DNA of 5,303 nucleotides from Veillonellaceae bacterium UBA5809 (GTDB lineage Bacteria > Bacillota > Negativicutes > Veillonellales > Dialisteraceae). Of this stretch, positions 1-5,303 are shown piece by piece. Every line of letters starts with the position of its first letter. Positions within the stretch are counted from its first letter, which is position 1. The notes beneath the pieces are model-generated. The model had not been told where the DNA came from, made no database searches, and saw only the letters and a list, made by a program, of their open reading frames with translations. The translations under genes were made by a program, and so were the position numbers. The stretch lies in assembly GCA_002417965.1 (NCBI GenBank), contig DIDD01000088.1, forward strand, positions 1-5,303. The letters are read 5' to 3'.

Positions 1-576
1 GATCAGCTTATCCCACAGGGCAGCGCAGCGTGTGCGGTCATTGCCGGCCCACCGGAAGAAGGCACAGAGCGCCAGTATGACAGTTCCCCCGATCAGATAA
101 TATACGCGGGAAGGCATGAAAGGAACTGCAAGCAGGGCAGCTACAGAAACCACAGAGGCCGCTCCGGCATAAGAGGCCAGAATTTTTACGGGAAGACGGT
201 GCTCCTGGGGAAGCTGGAAATAAAGTTTTGCCAAGACTTCAAGCAGAAAAACACCCAGAAAAATAGCCACAGACAGAAATGGATAAATAGAAAGACATAA
301 AAGGATGATAACCAATGGAATAAGAATTCTGCGTCCGCCGAAAAAATACATATTGCGGAAATTCAGACGTTGTTTCTGGGTATAAGACGTGAGATTCATA
401 AATGCCAGATACGTGATCATAATGCCTACTGTCTCCAGCGGCCTTCCGCCCATATACAGGAGGGAGCAGAAAATCAGCATGGACGCGTTGGCCCCTGAAA
501 AACGGGCGACAAGCGAACAAAAAAAGCCGATATTTAAATAAGCAACCAATGCGGACAAAAAATCCAAATGATCCAT
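1..576 (-). CDS. Unrecognised multi-pass membrane protein, N-terminal part (runs off the left edge)
   Basis: An open frame of 192 codons runs from an ATG at 576 leftward past the window edge without a stop, so only the N-terminal part is visible. The protein is strongly hydrophobic, with likely membrane segments near residues 6-25, 32-42, 48-65, 84-120 (probably two), 131-154 and 158-175. Basic loops lie between some of them, for example KQR at 68-70, GGRR at 80-83 and the segment after residue 176. An in-frame TAA lies 21-19 bases before the ATG, so the start cannot be further upstream. The AAGGGG Shine-Dalgarno (577-582) abuts this ATG, whereas the in-frame TTG at codon 4 (565-567) has a 9-base spacer and may be the true start. 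The arrangement of a Gly/Ala motif followed by two helices faintly recalls half of a TauE/SafE-type permease, but I see no diagnostic motif and do not assign a function. It is transcribed divergently from the nicotinamidase gene. Confidence 0.8.
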   Translation of the reverse strand, partial: MDHLDFLSALVAYLNIGFFCSLVARFSGANASMLIFCSLLYMGGRPLETVGIMITYLAFMNLTSYTQKQRLNFRNMYFFGGRRILIPLVIILLCLSIYPFLSVAIFLGVFLLEVLAKLYFQLPQEHRLPVKILASYAGAASVVSVAALLAVPFMPSRVYYLIGGTVILALCAFFRWAGNDRTRCAALWDKLI

Positions 577-600
577 CCCCTTCGAAAAGATTTCTTATTC

Positions 601-629
601 AGTATACAGATAAAAAGCGTGCTGTGCAA
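601..629 (-). promoter_or_regulatory. Candidate sigma-70-type promoter for the membrane-protein gene
   Basis: Read on the minus strand, TTGCAC (624-629) is followed by a 17-base spacer and TATACT (601-606). The -10 matches consensus at five of six positions, while the -35 matches only in its TTG. The predicted transcript would start near 594, giving a leader of about 18 bases before the ATG at 576. Spacing and location are good, but this is a by-eye call. Confidence 0.45.
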
Positions 630-716
630 GCTGTGAAGAAAGCATTCAATAAGATTTGATGCCCTTCGGAAGAGCAGATTTTCTTCTCTGCGGCAATAAG
701 GATATCCGAAAATCCA

Positions 717-745
717 TTCACGGTGGATAAAAAATTTGTTACAAT
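717..745 (+). promoter_or_regulatory. Candidate extended -10 promoter for the nicotinamidase gene
   Basis: TTCACG (717-722, four of six matches to TTGACA) is followed by a 17-base spacer and TACAAT (740-745, five of six matches to TATAAT). A TG one base upstream of the -10 (737-738) makes it an extended -10 element. Transcription would start near 752, leaving a leader of about 50 bases. A short inverted repeat, ATCCA (712-716) and TGGAT (724-728), flanks the -35 and could be an operator half-site pair or chance. Confidence 0.45.
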
Positions 746-787
746 AGGTAAAATACTTGATTATTATAAAAAATCAAATTGCTTTTT

Positions 788-795
788 GGGAGGGG
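788..795 (+). promoter_or_regulatory. Ribosome binding site that fixes the pncA start
   Basis: GGGAGGGG lies 6 bases before the ATG at 802. The same frame is open back to a TTG at 757, but that start would place this Shine-Dalgarno inside the coding region and has no comparable site of its own. The family's conserved N-terminus also begins right after the ATG. Confidence 0.8.
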
Positions 796-801
796 AAAAC
801 A

Positions 802-1356
802 ATGGAATACCTTATCATTATTGACTGCCAGTATGATTTCATAGAGGGGACACTGGCCTGCAGGCACGGAAAAGAAGCGGTACAGTTTTTGATTGACTGG
901 ATGGACAAAAATCCTGAAATAAGGCCCCTGTACACATCAGACTGGCACAGGACTTCCAATGCGTCATTCAGTGCCAACGGCGGTTCATGGCCTGTCCACT
1001 GTCTGCAAAATACAAAAGGAGCTGAACTGGATTCCCTTTTTTATCACATAAAGGAAAAGGAAAAACAGCCTGGAAGAGAAAACCGCTTTTTTAAAGGACA
1101 GGCCGATGCTCCTGAAGAATATTCAGCTTTTTATGCAGTGAATGAAGAAGGGCGGCGGCTGTGTGATGTAATTCCGCAGAAGGTGACGGTAGGCGGTATT
1201 GCTTCGGAATACTGTGTGCGTGAAACCGTAATGGATATACTGAAGTCCGGACGGAAAGTATCCTTACTCACCAATGGACTGGGGTGGGTCCGGGAGGAAA
1301 ACCACCGCAGCACATTGAAAGAACTGAAAAACCTGGGGGCGGTGCTTCTTTCATGA
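802..1356 (+). CDS. pncA: Nicotinamidase (PncA-type cysteine hydrolase)
   Basis: This 184-residue protein is an isochorismatase-fold cysteine hydrolase, most like PncA, which deamidates nicotinamide to nicotinate for NAD salvage in the cytoplasm. The catalytic triad is visible: Asp8 in IIIDCQYDF, Lys98 in FFKGQ, and the nucleophile Cys138 in GGIASEYCVRET, where the bonds before the Cys form the usual GIAS turn. The YSAF motif (107-110), which follows the Lys in nicotinamidases, supports the specific assignment. The metal site has Asp47 and His49 (SDWH) and His66 (WPVHC), but the fourth position, normally His in the DWHPxNHxSF pattern, is Asn53. Length is slightly below that of the E. coli enzyme (about 213). 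The gene has its own promoter candidate and is followed by a separate promoter, so it is probably monocistronic. A related amidohydrolase with another substrate cannot be excluded because of the altered metal ligand. Confidence 0.85.
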   Translation: MEYLIIIDCQYDFIEGTLACRHGKEAVQFLIDWMDKNPEIRPLYTSDWHRTSNASFSANGGSWPVHCLQNTKGAELDSLFYHIKEKEKQPGRENRFFKGQADAPEEYSAFYAVNEEGRRLCDVIPQKVTVGGIASEYCVRETVMDILKSGRKVSLLTNGLGWVREENHRSTLKELKNLGAVLLS

Positions 1357-1365
1357 CCATGCGGT

Positions 1366-1394
1366 TTTATATCATTTCACCAAAATGATATAAT
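1366..1394 (+). promoter_or_regulatory. Strong candidate promoter for the thiL-to-rimI operon
   Basis: A perfect TATAAT (1389-1394) is preceded by TG one base upstream (1386-1387), forming an ideal extended -10. A -35-like TTTATA (1366-1371, four of six matches) sits 17 bases upstream. Transcription would begin near 1401 and give a leader of about 29 bases before the thiL ATG. No other convincing promoter was seen between here and the right edge, so this one probably drives the six plus-strand genes that follow. Confidence 0.6.
1367..1393. repeat. Perfect 11-bp inverted repeat overlapping the thiL promoter
   Basis: The arms TTATATCATTT (1367-1377) and AAATGATATAA (1383-1393) are exact reverse complements around a 5-base centre (cacca). 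Flanking T and A runs can extend the pairing if T1394 bulges. The repeat spans the -35/-10 spacer and most of the -10 hexamer. It has no GC-rich stem and no T tract on either strand, so it does not look like an intrinsic terminator. A repressor operator is the likeliest reading, with a transcript hairpin between pncA and thiL as an alternative. Confidence 0.7.
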
Positions 1395-1413
1395 AAAAGA
1401 AATTCGTTAACAC

Positions 1414-1419
1414 AGGGAG
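1414..1419 (+). promoter_or_regulatory. Ribosome binding site that fixes the thiL start
   Basis: AGGGAG is 10 bases before the ATG at 1430. The in-frame TTG at 1421 would be only one base from it, so the ATG is the better start even though three extra codons are open upstream. Confidence 0.65.
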
Positions 1420-1429
1420 CTTGGGAACT

Positions 1430-2428
1430 ATGGCAGAAAAAAAGGAGCTTTTGTCAGATCTGGGAGAATTCGGATGTATCCGTCATATTTCCCATGACCT
1501 GATTTACAGACCGGAACTTGTCCGCATAGGACCGGGAGATGACGGAGCCGTATATATCTGTCCGGAAGGATCCGATGAAGTTATATCAACAGACACCATG
1601 GTGGAGGGGATCCATTTTACAGCACAGACACTGTCAGCTGCCGATGTGGGCTATAAACTCTGCACGGCCAATTTCAGTGATATGGCAGCTATGGGCGCGG
1701 AACCCACAGGCTTTGTCATTTCTGCGGCGCTGCCGGAAAAGCTGCCCATTGAATGGCTTGACCGCTGTTATGACGGGATACGAATGATGTGCCGCCGCTA
1801 CCGGGTTAATATCCTGGGAGGAGACATGACCGGATCCCGGCAGGGAGTGGTGCTGACAGGCACAGTCATCGGCGCTGTTCCGAAAAAACAGGCTGTGGCC
1901 AGAGGCGGGGCACAGCCGGGAGACTGGATTGGGGTAACAGGGTCACTGGGAGATTCAGCGGCAGGACTGGCGGCGATCATGGGAGAACTGGAGGGCTATC
2001 CGGGTATCCGTGAAGTTCACAGACGGCCGGAGCCCCAGGTGGAAGCCGGACGCCTTCTGCGCTGTGCAAGAGTTTCTTCCATGAATGATATCTCAGACGG
2101 TCTGTCAGGTGAATTGGAAGAACTGGCAGAAGCCAGCGGACAGGCCATGATCATTCGGCGTGAAGCAGTTCCGCTGTCGGAAGAAGTCAGGCGTCTTGCT
2201 GCAGAACTGGGAAAAGATCCCCTTATATTTGCCCTCAACGGGGGAGAGGACTACCAGCTTGTATTTACCATTTCTCCTGAAAAGTGGACATCGCTGGCTC
2301 TTCCTGTTCCGGTATCCGTCATCGGGCATGTAGAAGAACGGGGACGGCCCGGCGTATGGATGTCGGGACCGGACGGCGAAGAAGCAATACACCGCGGCAG
2401 TTATGATCATTTTCGGCAGTCAGTATAA
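1430..2428 (+). CDS. thiL: Thiamine-monophosphate kinase ThiL
   Basis: ThiL phosphorylates thiamine monophosphate with ATP to give thiamine diphosphate, the last step of de novo thiamine cofactor synthesis. At 332 residues it is close to the family norm (about 325). It has the AIR-synthase-related (PurM-like) two-domain organisation. Hallmarks in order are GPGDDGA (34-40), STDTMVEGIHF (53-63), NFSDMAAMGA (81-90), LGGDMT (129-134), GSLGDSAAG (171-179), MNDISDGL (218-225), the C-terminal GGEDYQL (271-277), and a terminal DHF (326-328). The N-terminal acidic clusters coordinate Mg-ATP and the TMP phosphate in characterised ThiL proteins. No thi-box riboswitch is visible upstream; the gene sits behind the palindromic promoter at 1366-1394. 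It is separated from gpmA by only 12 bases, so it is likely the first gene of the operon. All key motifs appear intact. Confidence 0.96.
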   Translation: MAEKKELLSDLGEFGCIRHISHDLIYRPELVRIGPGDDGAVYICPEGSDEVISTDTMVEGIHFTAQTLSAADVGYKLCTANFSDMAAMGAEPTGFVISAALPEKLPIEWLDRCYDGIRMMCRRYRVNILGGDMTGSRQGVVLTGTVIGAVPKKQAVARGGAQPGDWIGVTGSLGDSAAGLAAIMGELEGYPGIREVHRRPEPQVEAGRLLRCARVSSMNDISDGLSGELEELAEASGQAMIIRREAVPLSEEVRRLAAELGKDPLIFALNGGEDYQLVFTISPEKWTSLALPVPVSVIGHVEERGRPGVWMSGPDGEEAIHRGSYDHFRQSV

Positions 2429-2434
2429 AGGAGG
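2427..2434 (+). promoter_or_regulatory. Strong ribosome binding site of gpmA
   Basis: AAAGGAGG overlaps the last two bases of the thiL stop codon. Two tandem ATGs follow at 2438 and 2441, with spacers of 3 and 6 bases. The second spacing is closer to optimal and gives the usual N-terminus MYxLxxIRHG, so 2441 is preferred. Confidence 0.75.
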
Positions 2435-2440
2435 ACTATG

Positions 2441-3190
2441 ATGTATCAATTGGCAGTCATCAGACATGGGGAAAGCGAATGGAATCAAAAAAATCTTTTC
2501 TGCGGCTGGACAGACGTAGACCTGACCGAAAACGGCAGAAAAGAGGCAAAGCAGGGAGGAAAGCTTCTGCTGGAAGAGCATTGCTCCTTTGATATATGCT
2601 ATACGTCTGTGTTGAAGCGGGCGATTCATACAGCCTATGAAGTGTTGGATGTCATGGATCTGGCATGGATTCCGGTGATTAAAGACTACCGCCTGAATGA
2701 ACGTCACTACGGAGCTCTTCAGGGACTTAACAAAGCGGAGACGTCGGCTAAATACGGAGAAGAACAGGTTCGTCTGTGGCGGCGGAGCTATGATGTGAGA
2801 CCGCCGGCGCTGCCGGAGAATGATCCGAGAAATCCCAAATTCTTACCGCCTTACCGGCATCTGCAGGAACAAGCGGCTCTGCCTCTGACAGAATGCCTGA
2901 AAGATACCGTTGCCAGAGTAGCCCCTTATTTTGAAACAGTTATAGCACCGCAGATCAAATCAGGGAAGAAAGTTTTGATTGCAGCCCATGGGAACTCCAT
3001 CCGTGCACTCATGAAATATTTAGAAAATATATCAGACGAAGAAATTGCGGGCATTAATATACCCACGGGAGTTCCGCTTTTATATGATCTGACAGACAGC
3101 CTGGCGGTTGCCGGGCGTCATTATCTGGGGGATCCTGAAGCGGTACAGTCCAAAATCGCTGCGGTGCGTGATCAGAGCCGGATCCGATGA
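2441..3190 (+). CDS. gpmA: 2,3-bisphosphoglycerate-dependent phosphoglycerate mutase GpmA
   Basis: This enzyme interconverts 3-phosphoglycerate and 2-phosphoglycerate in glycolysis and gluconeogenesis via a phosphohistidine intermediate. The 249 residues match the dPGM family (E. coli 250). The phosphoacceptor His9 lies in IRHGESEWN (7-15), followed by FCGWTDVDLTE (20-30). Arg60 is in SVLKRAIHTA, Glu87 in RLNERHYGALQG, and the second catalytic His183 in AAHGNSIRAL. WRRSYDVRPP (113-122) and INIPTGVPLLYDL (205-217) are further dPGM signatures that separate it from general histidine-acid phosphatases and from the shorter cobC-like phosphatases. The start at 2441 is chosen over the adjacent ATG at 2438 for Shine-Dalgarno spacing. 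The last bases overlap the next gene as ATGA, so the two are probably translationally coupled. No anomaly in the active site is seen. Confidence 0.96.
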   Translation: MYQLAVIRHGESEWNQKNLFCGWTDVDLTENGRKEAKQGGKLLLEEHCSFDICYTSVLKRAIHTAYEVLDVMDLAWIPVIKDYRLNERHYGALQGLNKAETSAKYGEEQVRLWRRSYDVRPPALPENDPRNPKFLPPYRHLQEQAALPLTECLKDTVARVAPYFETVIAPQIKSGKKVLIAAHGNSIRALMKYLENISDEEIAGINIPTGVPLLYDLTDSLAVAGRHYLGDPEAVQSKIAAVRDQSRIR

Positions 3191-4047
3191 AGAGACATAC
3201 ACTGCTTCTGGAAGGCGGAGCCATGCGGGGTGTTTTTACGGCAGGCGTATTGGATGCATGGGGCCGTTCAGGCATCTTTTTTTCTCCTATTGCCGCTGTA
3301 TCGGCAGGGACACTGCATGCACTGAGCTATCTGTCCAGACAGCCGGGAAGAAATATTGAGGTCAACCGCCATTATGCGCCGGATAAACGGTACATGGGTC
3401 TCCGGCATCTTCTCCGCGAAGGAAGCTACTTTAATTTTGACTTTATGTTTAAAGACATTGCAGAAAAACTCATTCCCTTTGACTATCAGACATTTCATGA
3501 AGCCGGAGAAACACTGTATGCAGTCCTTACATCCTGTGAAACCGGAAAAGCGGTTTATGTGGCGAACCACGAGTGCGCCCTTTCTGACTTCCTGACTGCA
3601 TGCAGGGCAAGCTCTTCCATTCCTGTTTTCTGCAGACCGGTTGAATTTCAGGGACATCTTTACGTGGACGGGGGAGCAGCGGTGCCGGCAGCGCCTCTTC
3701 CTGACGAACTTCCCTTTCCCTGCGGGAAACCGGTCTATGTGCTCACCAGAGAGTACGGTTATAGAAAACCGCCTTTTCCGGCTGTTATGGATTTCATATC
3801 CCGGCATATGTACAGGGCCTATCCTGCACTGACAGAGACACTGCGCCGTTCTTCGGAATTATACAATGAAAAAGTGGAACAGATTGAAAATATGGAAAAA
3901 GCGGGACGGGCCTTTGTAATCAGGCCCCGGGGTCCGGTACTGGTGAAAAGAAACGAAACAGATGTCCGCAAAATTGATGCATTTTACCAGGAGGGTGTCA
4001 AAGCGGGAATGAACTGCATAAAGGCGTTGAGAGAATGGCTGAAATAA
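3187..4047 (+). CDS. Patatin-like phospholipase family protein
   Basis: This 286-residue protein belongs to the bacterial patatin-like family of the YjjU type, predicted cytoplasmic or peripheral serine lipid acyl hydrolases with a Ser-Asp dyad. The glycine-rich oxyanion loop is EGGAMRG (9-15). The nucleophile is Ser39 in AVSAG (37-41), where the usual GxSxG begins with Ala instead of Gly. The dyad Asp161 lies in YVDGG (159-163). SSSIPVFCRPV (142-152) before the DGG is also typical of the family. The C-terminal third (about 195-286) is charged and helical and resembles the extra domain of these proteins. There is no signal peptide or membrane segment. It starts within the gpmA stop (ATGA, 4-base overlap), has almost no Shine-Dalgarno, and its end overlaps tsaE by 13 bases, implying coupled translation. 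The physiological substrate is unknown. Confidence 0.88.
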   Translation: MKRHTLLLEGGAMRGVFTAGVLDAWGRSGIFFSPIAAVSAGTLHALSYLSRQPGRNIEVNRHYAPDKRYMGLRHLLREGSYFNFDFMFKDIAEKLIPFDYQTFHEAGETLYAVLTSCETGKAVYVANHECALSDFLTACRASSSIPVFCRPVEFQGHLYVDGGAAVPAAPLPDELPFPCGKPVYVLTREYGYRKPPFPAVMDFISRHMYRAYPALTETLRRSSELYNEKVEQIENMEKAGRAFVIRPRGPVLVKRNETDVRKIDAFYQEGVKAGMNCIKALREWLK

Positions 4048-4517
4048 AAACAATCCGTATCATAACGGAAACAGAAAAGCAGACGGAGGAATTGGGAATC
4101 CGCATCGGAAGAGCTGCAGAAGAGGGATTATTTCTTGCCCTTTCAGGCGATCTTGGCGCCGGTAAAACCCATTTTGTCCAAGGGGTGGCAAAAGGCCTTG
4201 GAATCACAGATATTGTGGTCAGCCCTACTTTTACAATCATGAATTTATATGAGGGGAAATCATTGGAATTGAAGCATTTTGATTTTTACAGACTGGAAGA
4301 AGAGGAAGAATTATATAATATAGGATGGGATGAATACGGCAGCGGCGGGGTTGTTGCGGCTGAATGGGCCAACCGCTTTCCCCGGCTGATTCCGGAAGAA
4401 GCTGTATATATGGATTTCAGAACAATTCCCGGGGGAAGAGAAATAACAGCATCTTACGGCCCGCAGGCGCCGGAGACGGTCATTAAGGAGATGATCAGAT
4501 ATGCTTCTGGCCATTGA
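4035..4517 (+). CDS. tsaE: tRNA threonylcarbamoyladenosine biosynthesis ATPase TsaE
   Basis: TsaE (YjeE family) is the P-loop ATPase that binds TsaB-TsaD and supports t6A formation at A37 of ANN-reading tRNAs. At 160 residues it has family length (E. coli 153). The Walker A motif GDLGAGKT is at 38-45, with Lys44 and Thr45. SPTFTIMNLYEG (63-74) corresponds to the switch-like region. HFDFYRL (81-87) and the later VAAEWANRF (107-115), including Glu110-Trp111, complete the signature. It begins inside the patatin-like gene, 13 bases before the end of that gene. The only Shine-Dalgarno is a modest AAAGG (4020-4024) 10 bases before the ATG, so coupling to the upstream gene is likely. Its own end overlaps tsaB by 17 bases. 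Confidence 0.95.
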   Translation: MAEIKTIRIITETEKQTEELGIRIGRAAEEGLFLALSGDLGAGKTHFVQGVAKGLGITDIVVSPTFTIMNLYEGKSLELKHFDFYRLEEEEELYNIGWDEYGSGGVVAAEWANRFPRLIPEEAVYMDFRTIPGGREITASYGPQAPETVIKEMIRYASGH

Positions 4518-5199
4518 TACATCATCCGTTTCTTTAAGCTGTGCCCTGTCAGAAAAAGACAGACTTATCAGTGAATGGACGGCAGTCAGGAAACTGACGC
4601 ACTCGGAACAGCTCCTGCCCCATATGGATGCCATGATGAAAGAGGCGGGCGTCAAACGGGAGGACATTACAGCGGTGGCAGCTGCCTGCGGCCCGGGCTC
4701 TTTTACGGGGCTGCGCATCGGTCTGGCCACAGTTAAAATGATTGCACGGATTTGGGATGTTCCGCTCATTGCTGTGGATACACTGGAGGCTCTGGCGTGG
4801 AATATGGCAGGATCCCAGGCATTCATATGCCCCATGACAGATGCGCAGAAAGGGCAGGTATATACGGCCGTATACGGAGCTTTTGACCATATATGGGAAG
4901 AAGAAAAAGAACAGGTCCTGGGTGCTGATGAAGCTATTGCAAGAGCGGCAGTCCATGGAGGGCCCATCATATTTACAGGGGAGTCGGCTGATGTATATAA
5001 AGACAGAATCCTGTCGGCCGGCATGAAACTGGCGCCTCCGACGCAGAGATGCTCCCGTGCAGGAAGTGTAGCCATGGCGGCCTGGGAAAAATGGGAGCAG
5101 GGGAAGACAGAAGATCCGGAAATGCTGATTCCCAATTATATCAGGCGAAGCGAGGCAGAAGTGCTGTGGGAACAAAATCATCAAAAAAAGACATTGTAA
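4501..5199 (+). CDS. tsaB: tRNA threonylcarbamoyladenosine biosynthesis protein TsaB
   Basis: TsaB (YeaZ) is the ASKHA-fold paralogue of TsaD; it lacks catalysis but holds TsaD and TsaE together in the t6A synthase complex. The 232 residues match E. coli TsaB (231). Visible signatures are LLAIDTSS (2-9), HSEQLLP (34-40), CGPGSFTGLRIG (63-74), the region around DAQKGQVYTAVY (114-125), and PNYIRRSEAE (211-220) near the C-terminus. The HSEQLLP version, rather than the metal-binding HxxxH of TsaD, identifies it as TsaB. An AAGGAG (4485-4490) inside tsaE stands 10 bases before the ATG, so it has its own binding site despite a 17-base overlap. It overlaps the following rimI frame by 34 bases if the GTG start is right. 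Nothing looks damaged. Confidence 0.96.
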   Translation: MLLAIDTSSVSLSCALSEKDRLISEWTAVRKLTHSEQLLPHMDAMMKEAGVKREDITAVAAACGPGSFTGLRIGLATVKMIARIWDVPLIAVDTLEALAWNMAGSQAFICPMTDAQKGQVYTAVYGAFDHIWEEEKEQVLGADEAIARAAVHGGPIIFTGESADVYKDRILSAGMKLAPPTQRCSRAGSVAMAAWEKWEQGKTEDPEMLIPNYIRRSEAEVLWEQNHQKKTL

Positions 5200-5303
5200 T
5201 ACGGGCTGCATCAGTTTCTGATATTGATTCAATTTACCGTATTGAATGCGCCAGCTTTTCCATGCCGTGGCTGAAAGAAACTTTGGTTCATGATATGACG
5301 CTG
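5166..5303 (+). CDS. rimI: Ribosomal protein S18 alanine N-acetyltransferase RimI, N-terminal part (runs off the right edge)
   Basis: The first 46 codons of a GNAT-family protein are visible. IVIRAASVSDID (10-21) is the typical opening strand and turn, followed by IYRIECASFSMPW (23-35), which matches the RimI pattern of an isoleucine-glutamate helix and SFxxPW. RimI acetylates the N-terminal alanine of ribosomal protein S18, and its gene commonly sits beside tsaB and tsaE. No ATG is in frame before the conserved region. The best start is GTG at 5166, 10 bases after GAGG (5152-5155), which means a 34-base overlap with tsaB. A later non-standard start such as ATT at 5193 is possible but less likely. 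The acetyl-CoA binding motif lies beyond the window, so the identification rests on the N-terminus and context. Confidence 0.85.
   Translation, partial: MGTKSSKKDIVIRAASVSDIDSIYRIECASFSMPWLKETLVHDMTL

Noticed and set aside
239..520. Minus-strand open frame of 93 codons
   Set aside because: It is an alternative frame inside the larger membrane-protein gene, which is open over 1-576 with clear hydrophobic segments and an upstream ribosome binding site.
1365..1399. Intrinsic terminator after pncA
   Set aside because: The stem has only one G:C pair and neither strand has a following T tract; the element coincides with a promoter instead.
1357..1429. Thiamine diphosphate riboswitch upstream of thiL
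   Set aside because: The gap is too short and none of the thi-box core elements are visible.
3268..3807. Minus-strand open frame of 179 codons opposite the patatin-like gene
   Set aside because: Cys/Arg/Lys-rich sequence without a family pattern, opposite a gene with intact active-site motifs.
1568..4815. Six GGATCC sites (1568, 1608, 1832, 3130, 3180, 4810)
   Set aside because: More than expected for a random 5.3-kb sequence, but all lie in or at the ends of coding genes, some as Gly-Ser codon pairs, with no regular spacing or orientation to suggest function.
4311..5232. Two long minus-strand open frames (274 and 227 codons) opposite tsaE and tsaB
   Set aside because: They lie opposite well-identified genes, overlap each other in different frames, and have no recognisable domain or suitable ribosome binding site. 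They are side effects of plus-strand codon use.
1..5303. CRISPR arrays, tRNA or rRNA genes, insertion sequences, toxin-antitoxin or defence modules
   Set aside because: No regularly spaced direct repeats, cloverleaf or rRNA sequence, transposase or terminal repeats, or defence-type domains were seen. All substantial plus-strand frames belong to housekeeping families.

Overview
The window reads as ordinary chromosomal DNA from a bacterium with intermediate GC content. Strong purine-rich Shine-Dalgarno sites, short spacers, heavily overlapping genes and the thiL / tsaE-tsaB-rimI association suggest a low-to-mid-GC Firmicute, possibly an anaerobe of the Negativicutes or Clostridia. That placement is an inference from gene order and style, not from a marker gene.

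Layout. Bases 1-576 (minus strand) hold the N-terminal 192 codons of an unrecognised multi-pass membrane protein that runs off the left edge. Bases 577-801 are a divergent intergenic region with a candidate promoter for each direction. Bases 802-1356 (plus) encode a PncA-type nicotinamidase (NAD salvage). A 73-base gap (1357-1429) follows, containing a perfect 11-bp inverted repeat that overlaps a strong extended -10 promoter. From 1430 to the right edge everything is on the plus strand and appears to be one transcription unit: thiL (thiamine-phosphate kinase), gpmA (2,3-BPG-dependent phosphoglycerate mutase), a patatin-like lipid hydrolase, tsaE, tsaB, and the first 46 codons of rimI.

How the genes relate. 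TsaE and TsaB are two partners of the TsaBDE complex that makes t6A at position 37 of ANN-decoding tRNAs. RimI, the ribosomal-protein-S18 N-acetyltransferase, is a frequent neighbour, and tsaD may lie just beyond the right edge. ThiL finishes thiamine diphosphate synthesis and GpmA is glycolytic; their link to the tRNA-modification genes is probably shared housekeeping expression rather than a pathway. From gpmA onward the genes overlap by 4, 13, 17 and 34 bases, which points to translational coupling.

I did not find an undescribed system here. The observations most worth a second look are the palindrome embedded in the thiL-operon promoter, a substituted metal ligand in the nicotinamidase, and an altered nucleophile motif in the patatin-like protein.
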